Source: Sphingomonadales bacterium UBA6157
Lineage (GTDB): Bacteria; Pseudomonadota; Alphaproteobacteria; Sphingomonadales; Sphingomonadaceae
Reading direction: 5' to 3'
DNA: 30,699 nt
NCBI GenBank assembly: GCA_002423025.1
Contig: DIUN01000011.1
Span: 116,476 to 147,174 of the forward strand
Within the stretch, counting starts at the first letter, position 1. Every line of letters begins with the position of its first letter. The notes under the pieces were generated by a model. It was not told the DNA's origin and made no database searches. It was given only the letters and a program-made list of their open reading frames with translations. The translations under genes were made by a program, and so were the position numbers. Shown one piece after another: positions 7,601-14,514 of this stretch.

Positions 7601-7624
7601 GCCAGTCAAAAAGGTTTCGCCGCC

Positions 7625-8317
7625 ATGGCCGCTCCCATCCATCCGCTCATGCCCCATGCCACTGCCGCCTGGCTGGTGGACAACAGCGCGCTCACCTTCG
7701 ATCAGATCGCCAATTATTGCGGCCTGCACGTACTGGAAGTGCAGGCGATTGCCGATGATACCGCCGCCACCAAGCTGGCCGGGCGGGACCCCATCCGCAG
7801 CGGCGAGCTGACGCAGGAAGAGCTGAACCGCGGCCAGGCCGACCCGGATTATGCCATCAAGCTGGCACGCCAGCCCGAGCAGTCCCGCCGCACCACCGGC
7901 CCGCGCTACACCCCGGTGAGCAAGCGCCAGGACAAGCCGGACGGCATCCTGTGGATCATCAAGAACCATCCCGAGATCAGCGACAACCAGATTTCCAAGC
8001 TGATCGGCACGACCAAGACGACCATCGCCGCGATCCGCGACAAGAGCCACTGGAACTACGCCAACCTCCAGCCGCGTGACCCGGTGACCCTGGGCCTGAC
8101 CAGCCAGCGCGAGATGGACGCCCTGGTTTCCGCCGCCGCCAAGAAGGCCGGCATCGACATCTCGCCCGATCTCGGCAAGCTGGGCGAGGACCGCGCCGCG
8201 CTCATCGAGCAGCTGCAGGCCGAGCGCGTTGCTGCCGCGCACATCGCCGAGCATGGCGTGCCGGTGGAGCCGAACACCGCGCTCGAGCGCGGCGAGGCGC
8301 TGTTCAAGCGGCCCTAA
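7625..8317 (+). CDS. trcR: Cell-cycle transcriptional regulator TrcR (DUF1013)
   Basis: A 230-residue DUF1013 protein, nearly universal in alphaproteobacteria. The N-terminal part (WLVDNSALTFDQIANYCGLH) and the middle (ILWIIKNHPEISDNQISKLI, then GTTKTTIAAIRDKSHWN) are two helix-turn-helix-like segments. The second half has a Leu/Glu/Ala helix (DRAALIEQLQAERVAAA), and the C-terminus is ALERGEALFKRP. The family has been annotated as a cell-cycle transcription regulator that associates with RNA polymerase-dependent promoters; that role is family knowledge and not visible here. A longer frame extends upstream inside the quinone reductase gene, but the conserved protein begins MAAPIHPLMPHATAAWLVDN. 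AAAAAGG lies 11-12 bases before this ATG, a rather long spacing. Its leader is unusual (see findings). Confidence 0.82.
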   Translation: MAAPIHPLMPHATAAWLVDNSALTFDQIANYCGLHVLEVQAIADDTAATKLAGRDPIRSGELTQEELNRGQADPDYAIKLARQPEQSRRTTGPRYTPVSKRQDKPDGILWIIKNHPEISDNQISKLIGTTKTTIAAIRDKSHWNYANLQPRDPVTLGLTSQREMDALVSAAAKKAGIDISPDLGKLGEDRAALIEQLQAERVAAAHIAEHGVPVEPNTALERGEALFKRP

Positions 8318-8327
8318 GCGAATGTGA

Positions 8328-8470
8328 CGCCCCTCTCCCGCCTGCGGGAGAGGCGACTCGCGCTCCAGCGCGGCGGGTGAGGGTGTTCCTTGCTCTGCAG
8401 AACAGCACACCCTCACCCGGGCCGCGCCAAGAGGCGCGTCTCTCGCCTCTCCCGCAGGCGGGAGAGGGGG
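8328..8470. repeat. Long imperfect palindromic intergenic repeat (REP/MITE-like)
   Basis: Two arms of about 65-70 bases (8328-8397 and 8402-8470) are near-perfect reverse complements of each other. Each arm carries its own small palindrome, CTCTCCCGC-CTG-CGGGAGAG, and a GTGAGGGTGT block. The element fills the whole gap between the convergent ends of trcR and scpB and ends in GGGGGGTTTT. It has the form of the dispersed GC-rich palindromic elements found between genes in many proteobacteria. It may end transcription in both directions. No transposase or target duplication is apparent. Confidence 0.85.
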
Positions 8471-8480
8471 GTTTTCTGCT

Positions 8481-9098
8481 TCAGTCGCTTTCGCTGCCGC
8501 CCAGTGGGAGGGCCAGTTCGCGTGGCGGCTCCTTGTCGAGCAGGCCGGCGGCTTTCAGGTCGGCGAGGCCGGGCAGGTCGCGGCGGCTGGTCAGGTTGAA
8601 GTGTGCGAGAAAGCCCGGCGTTGTTGCATATTGCAGCGGCCGGCCGGGGGTTTCGCGGCGGCCGGCGGGGCGCACCCAGCCGGCTTCCATCAGCACATCG
8701 ATGGTGCCGCCGGACACGGCGACGCCGCGGATCTGCTCGATTTCCGGGCGCGTCACCGGCTCGTGATAGGCGATGACGGCGAGCGTTTCGACAGCGGCGC
8801 GGGAGAGCTTGCGCACCGCCTCACGGCTCTCGCGCAGATGGTGCGCAAGGTCCGGCGCGGTCTGGAACTGCCAGCGGCCGCCGCGCTCGACAAGGTTGAT
8901 GCCGCGCGGCGCATAGCTGGCTGCAAGCTCGCGCAGCAGCGGCAGCAGGTCCCCGCGCTCCCCGACATGGCGGGTGAGATCGGTGATGCCCAGCGGCGCC
9001 TCGGCGGCGAACAGCACCGCCTCCAGCGCGCGCAGCGCTTCGGGCGCCGAAAGGGCGGTGTCTTCGGCTTCATCGTCGGTGGGTTCAACGTCACTCAT
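8481..9098 (-). CDS. scpB: Segregation and condensation protein B
   Basis: A 205-residue ScpB with two winged-helix domains. ALEAVLFAAEAPLGITDLTRHV starts the first; the second is marked by AAVETLAVIAYHEPVTRPEI and the family motif EQIRGVAVSGGTIDVLMEAG. ScpB dimers bind ScpA and regulate the SMC ATPase that compacts and separates chromosomes. The acidic N-terminal 20 residues are a usual variable extension. Its ATG overlaps the stop of scpA by four bases (ATGA), so translation is coupled. It is the last gene of the argS-to-scpB operon. The usual alphaproteobacterial followers tatABC are missing; a palindromic repeat takes their place. Confidence 0.95.
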   Translation of the reverse strand: MSDVEPTDDEAEDTALSAPEALRALEAVLFAAEAPLGITDLTRHVGERGDLLPLLRELAASYAPRGINLVERGGRWQFQTAPDLAHHLRESREAVRKLSRAAVETLAVIAYHEPVTRPEIEQIRGVAVSGGTIDVLMEAGWVRPAGRRETPGRPLQYATTPGFLAHFNLTSRRDLPGLADLKAAGLLDKEPPRELALPLGGSESD

Positions 9099-9874
9099 GG
9101 CCGGCCCCTGACGAGGATGGGCGCAAAGGCGGCGCCCTGGGAAATACTGGCCTTGCCGAGCCGCACCAGTTCGAGCGTCGCCACGAAGCTGGAGGCCAGC
9201 ACCGAGCGGGCATAGCTCTCATCGGTCAGGTCATGCGGCAGGAAGCGGCTCAGCTCTGTCCAGTCCAGGCTGGTGCCGAGCAGGCGCTCGAGCCGCTCGA
9301 TGGCCTCGTCCAGCGCCATCACCGGGCGGCGGCGCACGACATGGACGCCGTGCTGGGCGCGGGCCTGGAGCGCGCCATAGCTGGCGAGCAGCTCGTAGAG
9401 GCTGGTATCGTAGCGGCTGACGGTATCGGTGCGTAGGCCCTCGGGCGCGGCGCGGCGGAAGCTGTCCCAGCCCATTTGCGGGCGGGCGAGAAGCTTGGCG
9501 CCGGCATCCCGCATCGCATCGAGGCGTTGCAGCTGGAACTGCAGCTTGAGCGCCAGTTCGTGCGGGTCCGGATCTTCCTTCGGATCGGGCGGCAGCAGCA
9601 GCGCCGATTTGAGATAGGCCAGCCAGGCCGCCATGACGAGATAATCGGCGGCCAGCTCCAGGCTGAGAGCCTTGGCGTCGCGGATGAAATCCAGATATTG
9701 ATCGACGAGGGCGAGGATGGAGATCTGCGCCAGATCGACCTTCTGGGCGCGGGCCAGCATCAGCAGCAGATCGAGCGGGCCTTCCCAGCTTCCGAGCTGC
9801 AGGATGAGGGTTTGCGGCGCAGGGCTGTGCGGAGGCTCGCGGGGCGGGGCATCGAAATCGTCAAGGTCGAGCAT
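9095..9874 (-). CDS. scpA: Segregation and condensation protein A (kleisin)
   Basis: A 259-residue kleisin that bridges the SMC heads and carries ScpB. The family start is LGSWEGPLDLLLMLARAQKVDL (quoted in part: WEGPLDLLLMLARAQKVDL, about residues 29-47), followed by QYLDFIRDAKALSLELAADYLVMAAWLAYLKS (core AADYLVMAAWLAYLKS). The C-terminal winged helix that docks on the SMC head ends SISQGAAFAPILVRGRP. The N-terminal 20 residues are acidic and variable. GGAGG five bases before ATG sets the start. It lies 39 bases after nagZ and overlaps scpB by four bases, the standard alphaproteobacterial order. Confidence 0.95.
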   Translation of the reverse strand: MLDLDDFDAPPREPPHSPAPQTLILQLGSWEGPLDLLLMLARAQKVDLAQISILALVDQYLDFIRDAKALSLELAADYLVMAAWLAYLKSALLLPPDPKEDPDPHELALKLQFQLQRLDAMRDAGAKLLARPQMGWDSFRRAAPEGLRTDTVSRYDTSLYELLASYGALQARAQHGVHVVRRRPVMALDEAIERLERLLGTSLDWTELSRFLPHDLTDESYARSVLASSFVATLELVRLGKASISQGAAFAPILVRGRP

Positions 9875-9913
9875 GGCTGCCTCCGGCGCGAGCCCCCTTC
9901 ATAGCAGCTGCTG

Positions 9914-10951
9914 TTAGACTGCCAACAGCCGGTCCCGCGCCTCTGCCCATTGCTCGGTGGGGGTGGCGTCCCCCGGCCCGGCCCAGGCCATGGCGGCATC
10001 GAGCCGGCGGCGGGCAGCAGGGCCGATCTCGGGCACGGCCTCGCAGATGGCGCGCATCTCGGCAAAATCCCCCGAGCAGTGCAGGGCGATATCGCAGCCG
10101 GCCTCAAGGCTGGCCAGGGCGCGGGCGCCGAAATCCTGCAGGGCGTTGCTGCCGGCCGGGTGGCCACCGGCCTCGGGCGAGCCGAGCGCGTGCATGCCGA
10201 GATCATCGGACATCAGCAGGCCGGAGAAGCCGATATCATTGCGGATCAGCTCGATGACGATGGGGGAGAGGGTGCAGCAGCGCTGCGGATCGAGCGCGGT
10301 GTAGGTGACATGCGCGGTCATCGCCATCGGGGCGTTGGAGAGGCTGCGGAACGGCTCGAAATCCCGCTCCAGCGCAGCGCGGCTGGCCTCGACGATGGGC
10401 AGCTCCAGGTGGCTGTCGGCCCGTGCGCGGCCATGGCCGGGGATGTGCTTGATGACGCCGCAGACGCCGCCCTGGCGCAGGCCATCGAGCGTGGCGCGGC
10501 CGAGCGCCGCGACTTTCATCGGCTCGGCGCCAAAGGCGCGGTCCCCGATGATGTCATGGCCCTCAGGGTCCCGCACATCGAGCAGTGGCAGGCAATCGAC
10601 GGTGATGCCAAGCTCGCGCAGCATGGCGGCGATGGCCAGCGCGTTGAGCCGGGCCGCCTCGATGGCGGTGATGGGGGCGCGCTCATAGAGATGGTCGAAC
10701 CGCTCGCCGGCCGGGAACTCGGGCCAGTGCGGTGGCCGCAGCCGCGCAACGCGCCCGCCCTCCTGATCGATGAGGATCGGCAGCGCCCGGCCGGCCATGT
10801 CGGTGAGCGCCGCGGTGAGCGCTCGGACCTGCTCGGGGCTTTCGACATTGCGCTTGAAGAGGATGTAGCCGGCCGGGTCCGCGGCGCTGAACAGCGCGCG
10901 CTCCTCGGGGGTGATGGCGAGGCCGGAGAGGCCGAGGAAGGTCGGTTGCAT
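9914..10951 (-). CDS. nagZ: Beta-N-acetylhexosaminidase NagZ (glycoside hydrolase family 3)
   Basis: A 345-residue cytoplasmic GH3 enzyme that removes N-acetylglucosamine from imported anhydromuropeptides during cell-wall recycling. KHIPGHG (168-174) is the family signature, with D179 and H181 on the same loop as the Asp-His acid/base pair. The nucleophile is D249 in MSDDLGM. ILIDQEGGRVARL (59-71) and DCLPLLDV (119-126) are further family blocks. No signal peptide is present, as expected for NagZ and unlike secreted GH3 enzymes. A longer frame runs upstream inside the SPOR gene; the start at 10951 is set by GGAG five bases upstream and lies two bases after the SPOR stop, so the two are translationally coupled. 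Confidence 0.95.
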   Translation of the reverse strand: MQPTFLGLSGLAITPEERALFSAADPAGYILFKRNVESPEQVRALTAALTDMAGRALPILIDQEGGRVARLRPPHWPEFPAGERFDHLYERAPITAIEAARLNALAIAAMLRELGITVDCLPLLDVRDPEGHDIIGDRAFGAEPMKVAALGRATLDGLRQGGVCGVIKHIPGHGRARADSHLELPIVEASRAALERDFEPFRSLSNAPMAMTAHVTYTALDPQRCCTLSPIVIELIRNDIGFSGLLMSDDLGMHALGSPEAGGHPAGSNALQDFGARALASLEAGCDIALHCSGDFAEMRAICEAVPEIGPAARRRLDAAMAWAGPGDATPTEQWAEARDRLLAV

Positions 10952-10953
10952 GG

Positions 10954-11799
10954 TCACTCCACCACGGTGCAGGCGTCTCCGGCGGCGGTGAGCCGGGCGC
11001 AGGTGGCCCGGGCATCGCCGCCGCTGGCACGCAGGCGATACAGCGTCTTGCCATCCCGCTCGATGGGGCTGACCTGGCGCGAGAAGCCGGCCATGCCGTG
11101 CCTGGCGCGCAGATCGGACCAAACCGTCTCGGCGCGGGCGGCGGTGCCAAAGGCGCCGAGCTGGACGCTGCCGGAGGTGGTGGCGGGCTTTGCGACGGGC
11201 GCTGGAACCGGCTTGGCAACCGGCGCCGGAACCGGCTTGGGCAGCGCCAGCTTGGCGGCGGGCGCTGGCGCCGGCTTTGGCACCACCAGCGGCGCGGGCT
11301 TGGCGGCAGGCGGCGCAGGCCTTGGCGCGGCCAGCGCAGGCGCCAGCGGCGCAGGGGCTGCTGCCAGCGCATCATTGCCCATGTCCGGCGGCAGCAGTGA
11401 TTCCGGGTCGCCCATCGGCTCGCTGCCGGGGCGGGGCAGCGGCGCTTCCGGGCCGGCGCTCAGGTTGATGTCGCTGCCTTCATCGATGCCGGCGCCGGCG
11501 GCGTAGAGAGTCTGGTCCTGGCCCTCCACGTCCATGCCCATCGGATCAGCGGGGGCGACCTTCCAGGGGCTGCGGTCCGCCTCGATCAGCGGGGCCTGCC
11601 CGGCCTCCATATAGCCCTGCTCCGAGCCGCTGCCCTGCTGCGAGAACAGCATGATGGCGCCGATGACGGCAACCGCGACAAGCAGCAGCAGCGCTGTCAC
11701 CACCCAGAACAGCGAGCGCTTGCTCACCTCTGTGCGCGGCGCGGCCTCTGCTTCGGCCAGCCAGGGGGCTTCATCATCGTCGGAGCCGCGGCGGGCCAT
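10954..11799 (-). CDS. SPOR domain membrane protein
   Basis: A 281-residue bitopic membrane protein. An acidic cytoplasmic N-terminus is followed by one transmembrane helix (about 30-52, LFWVVTALLLLVAVAVIGAI). A long Ala/Pro/Lys linker (about 140-210) contains a near-exact tandem KPVPAPVA repeat, and a C-terminal SPOR domain begins at GSVQLGAFGTAARAETVWSD and ends near CARLTAAGDACTVVE. SPOR domains bind glycan strands stripped of peptide stems and so gather at division septa. The Ala/Pro linker should span the periplasm. The ATG overlaps the argS stop by one base (TGATG), and nagZ follows after two bases. Its position between argS and nagZ is typical of alphaproteobacteria and supports a link to cell-wall turnover at division. 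Confidence 0.88.
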   Translation of the reverse strand: MARRGSDDDEAPWLAEAEAAPRTEVSKRSLFWVVTALLLLVAVAVIGAIMLFSQQGSGSEQGYMEAGQAPLIEADRSPWKVAPADPMGMDVEGQDQTLYAAGAGIDEGSDINLSAGPEAPLPRPGSEPMGDPESLLPPDMGNDALAAAPAPLAPALAAPRPAPPAAKPAPLVVPKPAPAPAAKLALPKPVPAPVAKPVPAPVAKPATTSGSVQLGAFGTAARAETVWSDLRARHGMAGFSRQVSPIERDGKTLYRLRASGGDARATCARLTAAGDACTVVE

Positions 11800-13520
11800 C
11801 AGTGCAGCTCGTCCGCCGCTTCCACGCCCATCACGGCGAGGCCGTTGCGGATCACCTGGCCGACGGCATCGGCCAGCGCCAGCCGCGCCGCGGTGAGCGC
11901 GGGGGCATCGGCGCGCACGAAGCGGCGGGCGGCATCATCATTGCCGGCGTTCCACTGGCTGTGGAAGGCGGCCGCAAGATCGGCGAGATAGAAGGCGACG
12001 CGGTGCGGCTCGCGCGCCTCGGCGGCCTGCTCGACGATGCGCGGCCATTGCACCGCCACCTTGACCATGGCGAGGTCCGCCTCATCGAGCAGCGCCAGGT
12101 CCGGCTCGGGCAGGTCGAAATCTGCCTCCGCCAGCTTGCGGCGCAGCGAGGCGATGCGGGCATGGGCATATTGCACATAGAACACCGGGTTCTCGCGGCT
12201 CTGCTCCACCACCTTGGCGAAATCGAAATCCAGCTGCGAATCGCTGCGCTTGGTGAGCATGATGAAGCGCACCACGTCCTTGCCGACTTCCTCGACCATA
12301 TCGGCGATGGTGACGAAATTGCCCGAGCGCTTGGACATCTTCACGGGCTCGCCGGCGCGCAGCAGCTTGACCATCTGGACGATCTTGATGTCCAGCGGCA
12401 CCTTGCCATCGGAGAGCGCCCGCACGGCGGCCTGCATGCGCTTCACATAGCCGCCATGGTCGGCGCCGAACAGGTTGACCAGCGCATCATAGCCGCGTTG
12501 CAGCTTGTCCCAATGATAGGCGACGTCGCCGGCAAAATAGGTCCAGCTGCCGTCGGACTTCTGCATCGCGCGGTCGCTGTCATCCCCGAACAGGCTGGAC
12601 TTGAACAGCGTCTGCGGGCGCGGCTCCCAATCCTCTGCGGCCTCGCCCTTGGGGGCTTCGAGCACGCCTTCATAGATCAGGCCCTTGGCGGTGAGCGCCT
12701 CCAGCGCTTCCTGCACGCGCGGGCCGAGCGAGGCTTCCGAGAAGAACACGTCCTGATGGATGCCGAGCATCGCCAGATCGGCACGGATGCGGTCCATCAT
12801 CAGCGCCACGGCGCGGGTGCGGAACAGCCCCAGCCACTCGGCCTCGGGGGCGGACTGATACTGGCCTCCGAATTCGGCGAGCAGCGCCTCGCCCACCGGG
12901 ATCAGGTAATCGCCGGGGTAGAAGCCTTCCGGGATCACCACGGTTTCGCCCAGCGCCTCGCGGTAGCGCAGGTGCGCCGAGCGGGCGAGCGTATCGACCT
13001 GGCCGCCGGCATCGTTGATGTAATATTCGCGCGTCACGCCATAGCCGGCCCATTCCAGCAGGCTGGCCAGCGCATCACCCACCACCGCGCCGCGGCAATG
13101 GCCCATGTGCATCGGCCCGGTGGGGTTGGCCGAGACATATTCGACATTGATGCGATGGTTGGCGCCAATACTGGAGCGGCCATAATCCGCGCCCTGCTCG
13201 GTGATGGTGGCAAGCTCGCTGCGCCACACATCGGCATGGAGGCGCAGGTTGAGGAAGCCGGGGCCGGCGACCTCCACTTCGGCAACTTCGGGCAGCCGGT
13301 TGAGCTTGAGCGCCAGCATGGTGGCGATGTCGCGTGGCTTCAGCCCGGCGGGCTTGGCCAGCACCATGGCGGCATTGGTCGCCATGTCACCATGCGAAGC
13401 ATCGCGCGGCGGCTCCACGGCAACATTGGCAAGGCTGAGGCCGGCGGGCAGGTCACCCGCCGCCATCAGCTCGTTGAGGGCAGCGGCAACATGGCCGGCA
13501 AAACGCGGATAAAGGTTCAA
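11799..13520 (-). CDS. argS: Arginine--tRNA ligase
   Basis: A 573-residue class I aminoacyl-tRNA synthetase that charges tRNA-Arg. The HIGH-type motif is HMGH (138-141, in ANPTGPMHMGHCRG), and the second signature is KMSKRSGNFV. The N-terminal Add1 domain (LYPRFAGHVAAALNEL) and the C-terminal anticodon-binding domain (ending AVMGVEAADELH) are both complete. The start is TTG at 13520: no in-frame ATG or GTG fits upstream, AAAGAG lies six bases before the TTG, and starting at the next Met (residue 19) would cut into the Add1 domain. A weak TTG start on an essential gene is unusual. It heads the operon with the SPOR gene, nagZ, scpA and scpB. Confidence 0.96.
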   Translation of the reverse strand: MNLYPRFAGHVAAALNELMAAGDLPAGLSLANVAVEPPRDASHGDMATNAAMVLAKPAGLKPRDIATMLALKLNRLPEVAEVEVAGPGFLNLRLHADVWRSELATITEQGADYGRSSIGANHRINVEYVSANPTGPMHMGHCRGAVVGDALASLLEWAGYGVTREYYINDAGGQVDTLARSAHLRYREALGETVVIPEGFYPGDYLIPVGEALLAEFGGQYQSAPEAEWLGLFRTRAVALMMDRIRADLAMLGIHQDVFFSEASLGPRVQEALEALTAKGLIYEGVLEAPKGEAAEDWEPRPQTLFKSSLFGDDSDRAMQKSDGSWTYFAGDVAYHWDKLQRGYDALVNLFGADHGGYVKRMQAAVRALSDGKVPLDIKIVQMVKLLRAGEPVKMSKRSGNFVTIADMVEEVGKDVVRFIMLTKRSDSQLDFDFAKVVEQSRENPVFYVQYAHARIASLRRKLAEADFDLPEPDLALLDEADLAMVKVAVQWPRIVEQAAEAREPHRVAFYLADLAAAFHSQWNAGNDDAARRFVRADAPALTAARLALADAVGQVIRNGLAVMGVEAADELH

Positions 13521-13602
13521 GACAGGCTCTTTTGTACGGATGGCCTGCCTGCTCTAATCGCAAGCGCCGCCGCCGTCACGTCCGAACCGCAAGGGAGCGC
13601 GC

Positions 13603-14337
13603 TCAGGCGTCCACCGGTTGCTCGATGGCGCCGAAGATCGGGTGGTGCTTCTCGTCCGGCATCTCGACCCGCAGCAGGTCCCCGGCCTTCAGCGGCAGCG
13701 GCGCCGGCGTGAGGACGGCGCTGATGATGGTGCCGGCGGTGAGATCACGAGTGGCGGCAAGGGATTCGACCAGATCGGCAAGGTCGATGCTGCCGGTTTC
13801 CAGCCGTGCGGCGGGTGCGCCGTTGATGTCGATGGCCAGAGTGCCGTGCAGCTTGCCGTCCTGCCAGCGCGCACCCAGCACGTTGGGCGTGGCGAGCACG
13901 GGCGAGAGGCTGGTGCCGGCATCCGTGCTGGCGGCGACGCCGATGAGGCGGATGGCGGCCAGTGCGGCGGCGCGGCTGGCACCCTGCGCCAGATCCCCCA
14001 CCACCACGACAATGTGCCCGGAGACGGCGCCGGGCGCGGTGAGATGGGATCGCGGCGGCACCAACTGGTCGGCAGAGATATCCCCGGCGGCGCTGGTCCA
14101 GCGATAGGCGCGGGGCAGCGGCGCTGCGGCCTCGCGCTCATGAAAGCGGCTGTGCGGCACGGCATCATGCGACAGGCTCTCGGCGACACCCTGCAGGATC
14201 GGTTCGGCGTGCGCCCAATCATCGAGCACGTGCTGGAGCGTCTGCCACATCGGCGGCGGCGCGGCGCACCAGGCAAGGTCTTCAGAGACAACCACGAGAC
14301 GACCATCACGGCCAGCTTTGAGCGATGCGAGCTTCAT
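13603..14337 (-). CDS. Degenerate fumarylacetoacetate hydrolase (FAH)-like protein
   Basis: A 244-residue protein resembling FAA hydrolases that begin MKLA-LK-G-RDGRLVVVS. Shared blocks are TLQHVLDDWAHAEPILQ, AAPLPRAYRW, AIRLIGVAAS, LSPVLATPNVLGARWQDGKL and TRDLTAGTIIS. Normal members have about 320-330 residues. The segment holding DPLMYQGGSD and the metal-binding F-E-A-E-V motif is missing or replaced here by PPRSHLTAPGAVSGHIVVVV, and the ND pair following RLV/RLI is not present. A working metal centre is therefore unlikely, and the protein may be a non-catalytic paralogue. The start was chosen to match the family N-terminus; ATG at 14346 is possible and ribosome sites are weak. It is divergent from regB. 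Confidence 0.66.
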   Translation of the reverse strand: MKLASLKAGRDGRLVVVSEDLAWCAAPPPMWQTLQHVLDDWAHAEPILQGVAESLSHDAVPHSRFHEREAAAPLPRAYRWTSAAGDISADQLVPPRSHLTAPGAVSGHIVVVVGDLAQGASRAAALAAIRLIGVAASTDAGTSLSPVLATPNVLGARWQDGKLHGTLAIDINGAPAARLETGSIDLADLVESLAATRDLTAGTIISAVLTPAPLPLKAGDLLRVEMPDEKHHPIFGAIEQPVDA

Positions 14338-14373
14338 GAGGAACATGGTGCGCTTCTGCCGGGGCGGGCGCAA

Positions 14374-14514
14374 GCGCCGAAAACGCCGGAAATACGCGGC
14401 GATTTTGATAGGATAGGTGCGCTTCCAGTCCTGTACCTCCAGGCCCCCACCTCCAGGCCTGCTGTACCTAATGCCGCATAGCCCTTTGCCCTTGCGGCGG
14501 GTATTGAGCGGCGG
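14374..14514. promoter_or_regulatory. Divergent promoter region of regB and the FAH-like gene, with direct repeats
   Basis: ACCTCCAGGCC occurs twice (14435-14445 and 14449-14459, 14 bases apart), and CTGTACCT occurs at 14431-14438 and 14462-14469. These could be binding sites; no clear -35/-10 pair was identified. Confidence 0.35.

Noticed and set aside
7187..7624. N-terminal extension of trcR into the quinone oxidoreductase gene
   Set aside because: The extension is an out-of-frame reading of the reductase, and it would include the terminator and hairpins. The conserved DUF1013 start is at 7625.
9950..11506. 518-residue open frame on the + strand
   Set aside because: It is antisense to nagZ and the SPOR gene. 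The long Ala/Gly repeats come from the reverse of the Pro/Ala linker.
11802..13712. 636-residue open frame on the + strand
   Set aside because: It lies opposite argS. High GC at third positions suppresses stops on the other strand. Its product is His/Gly-rich with no recognisable domain.
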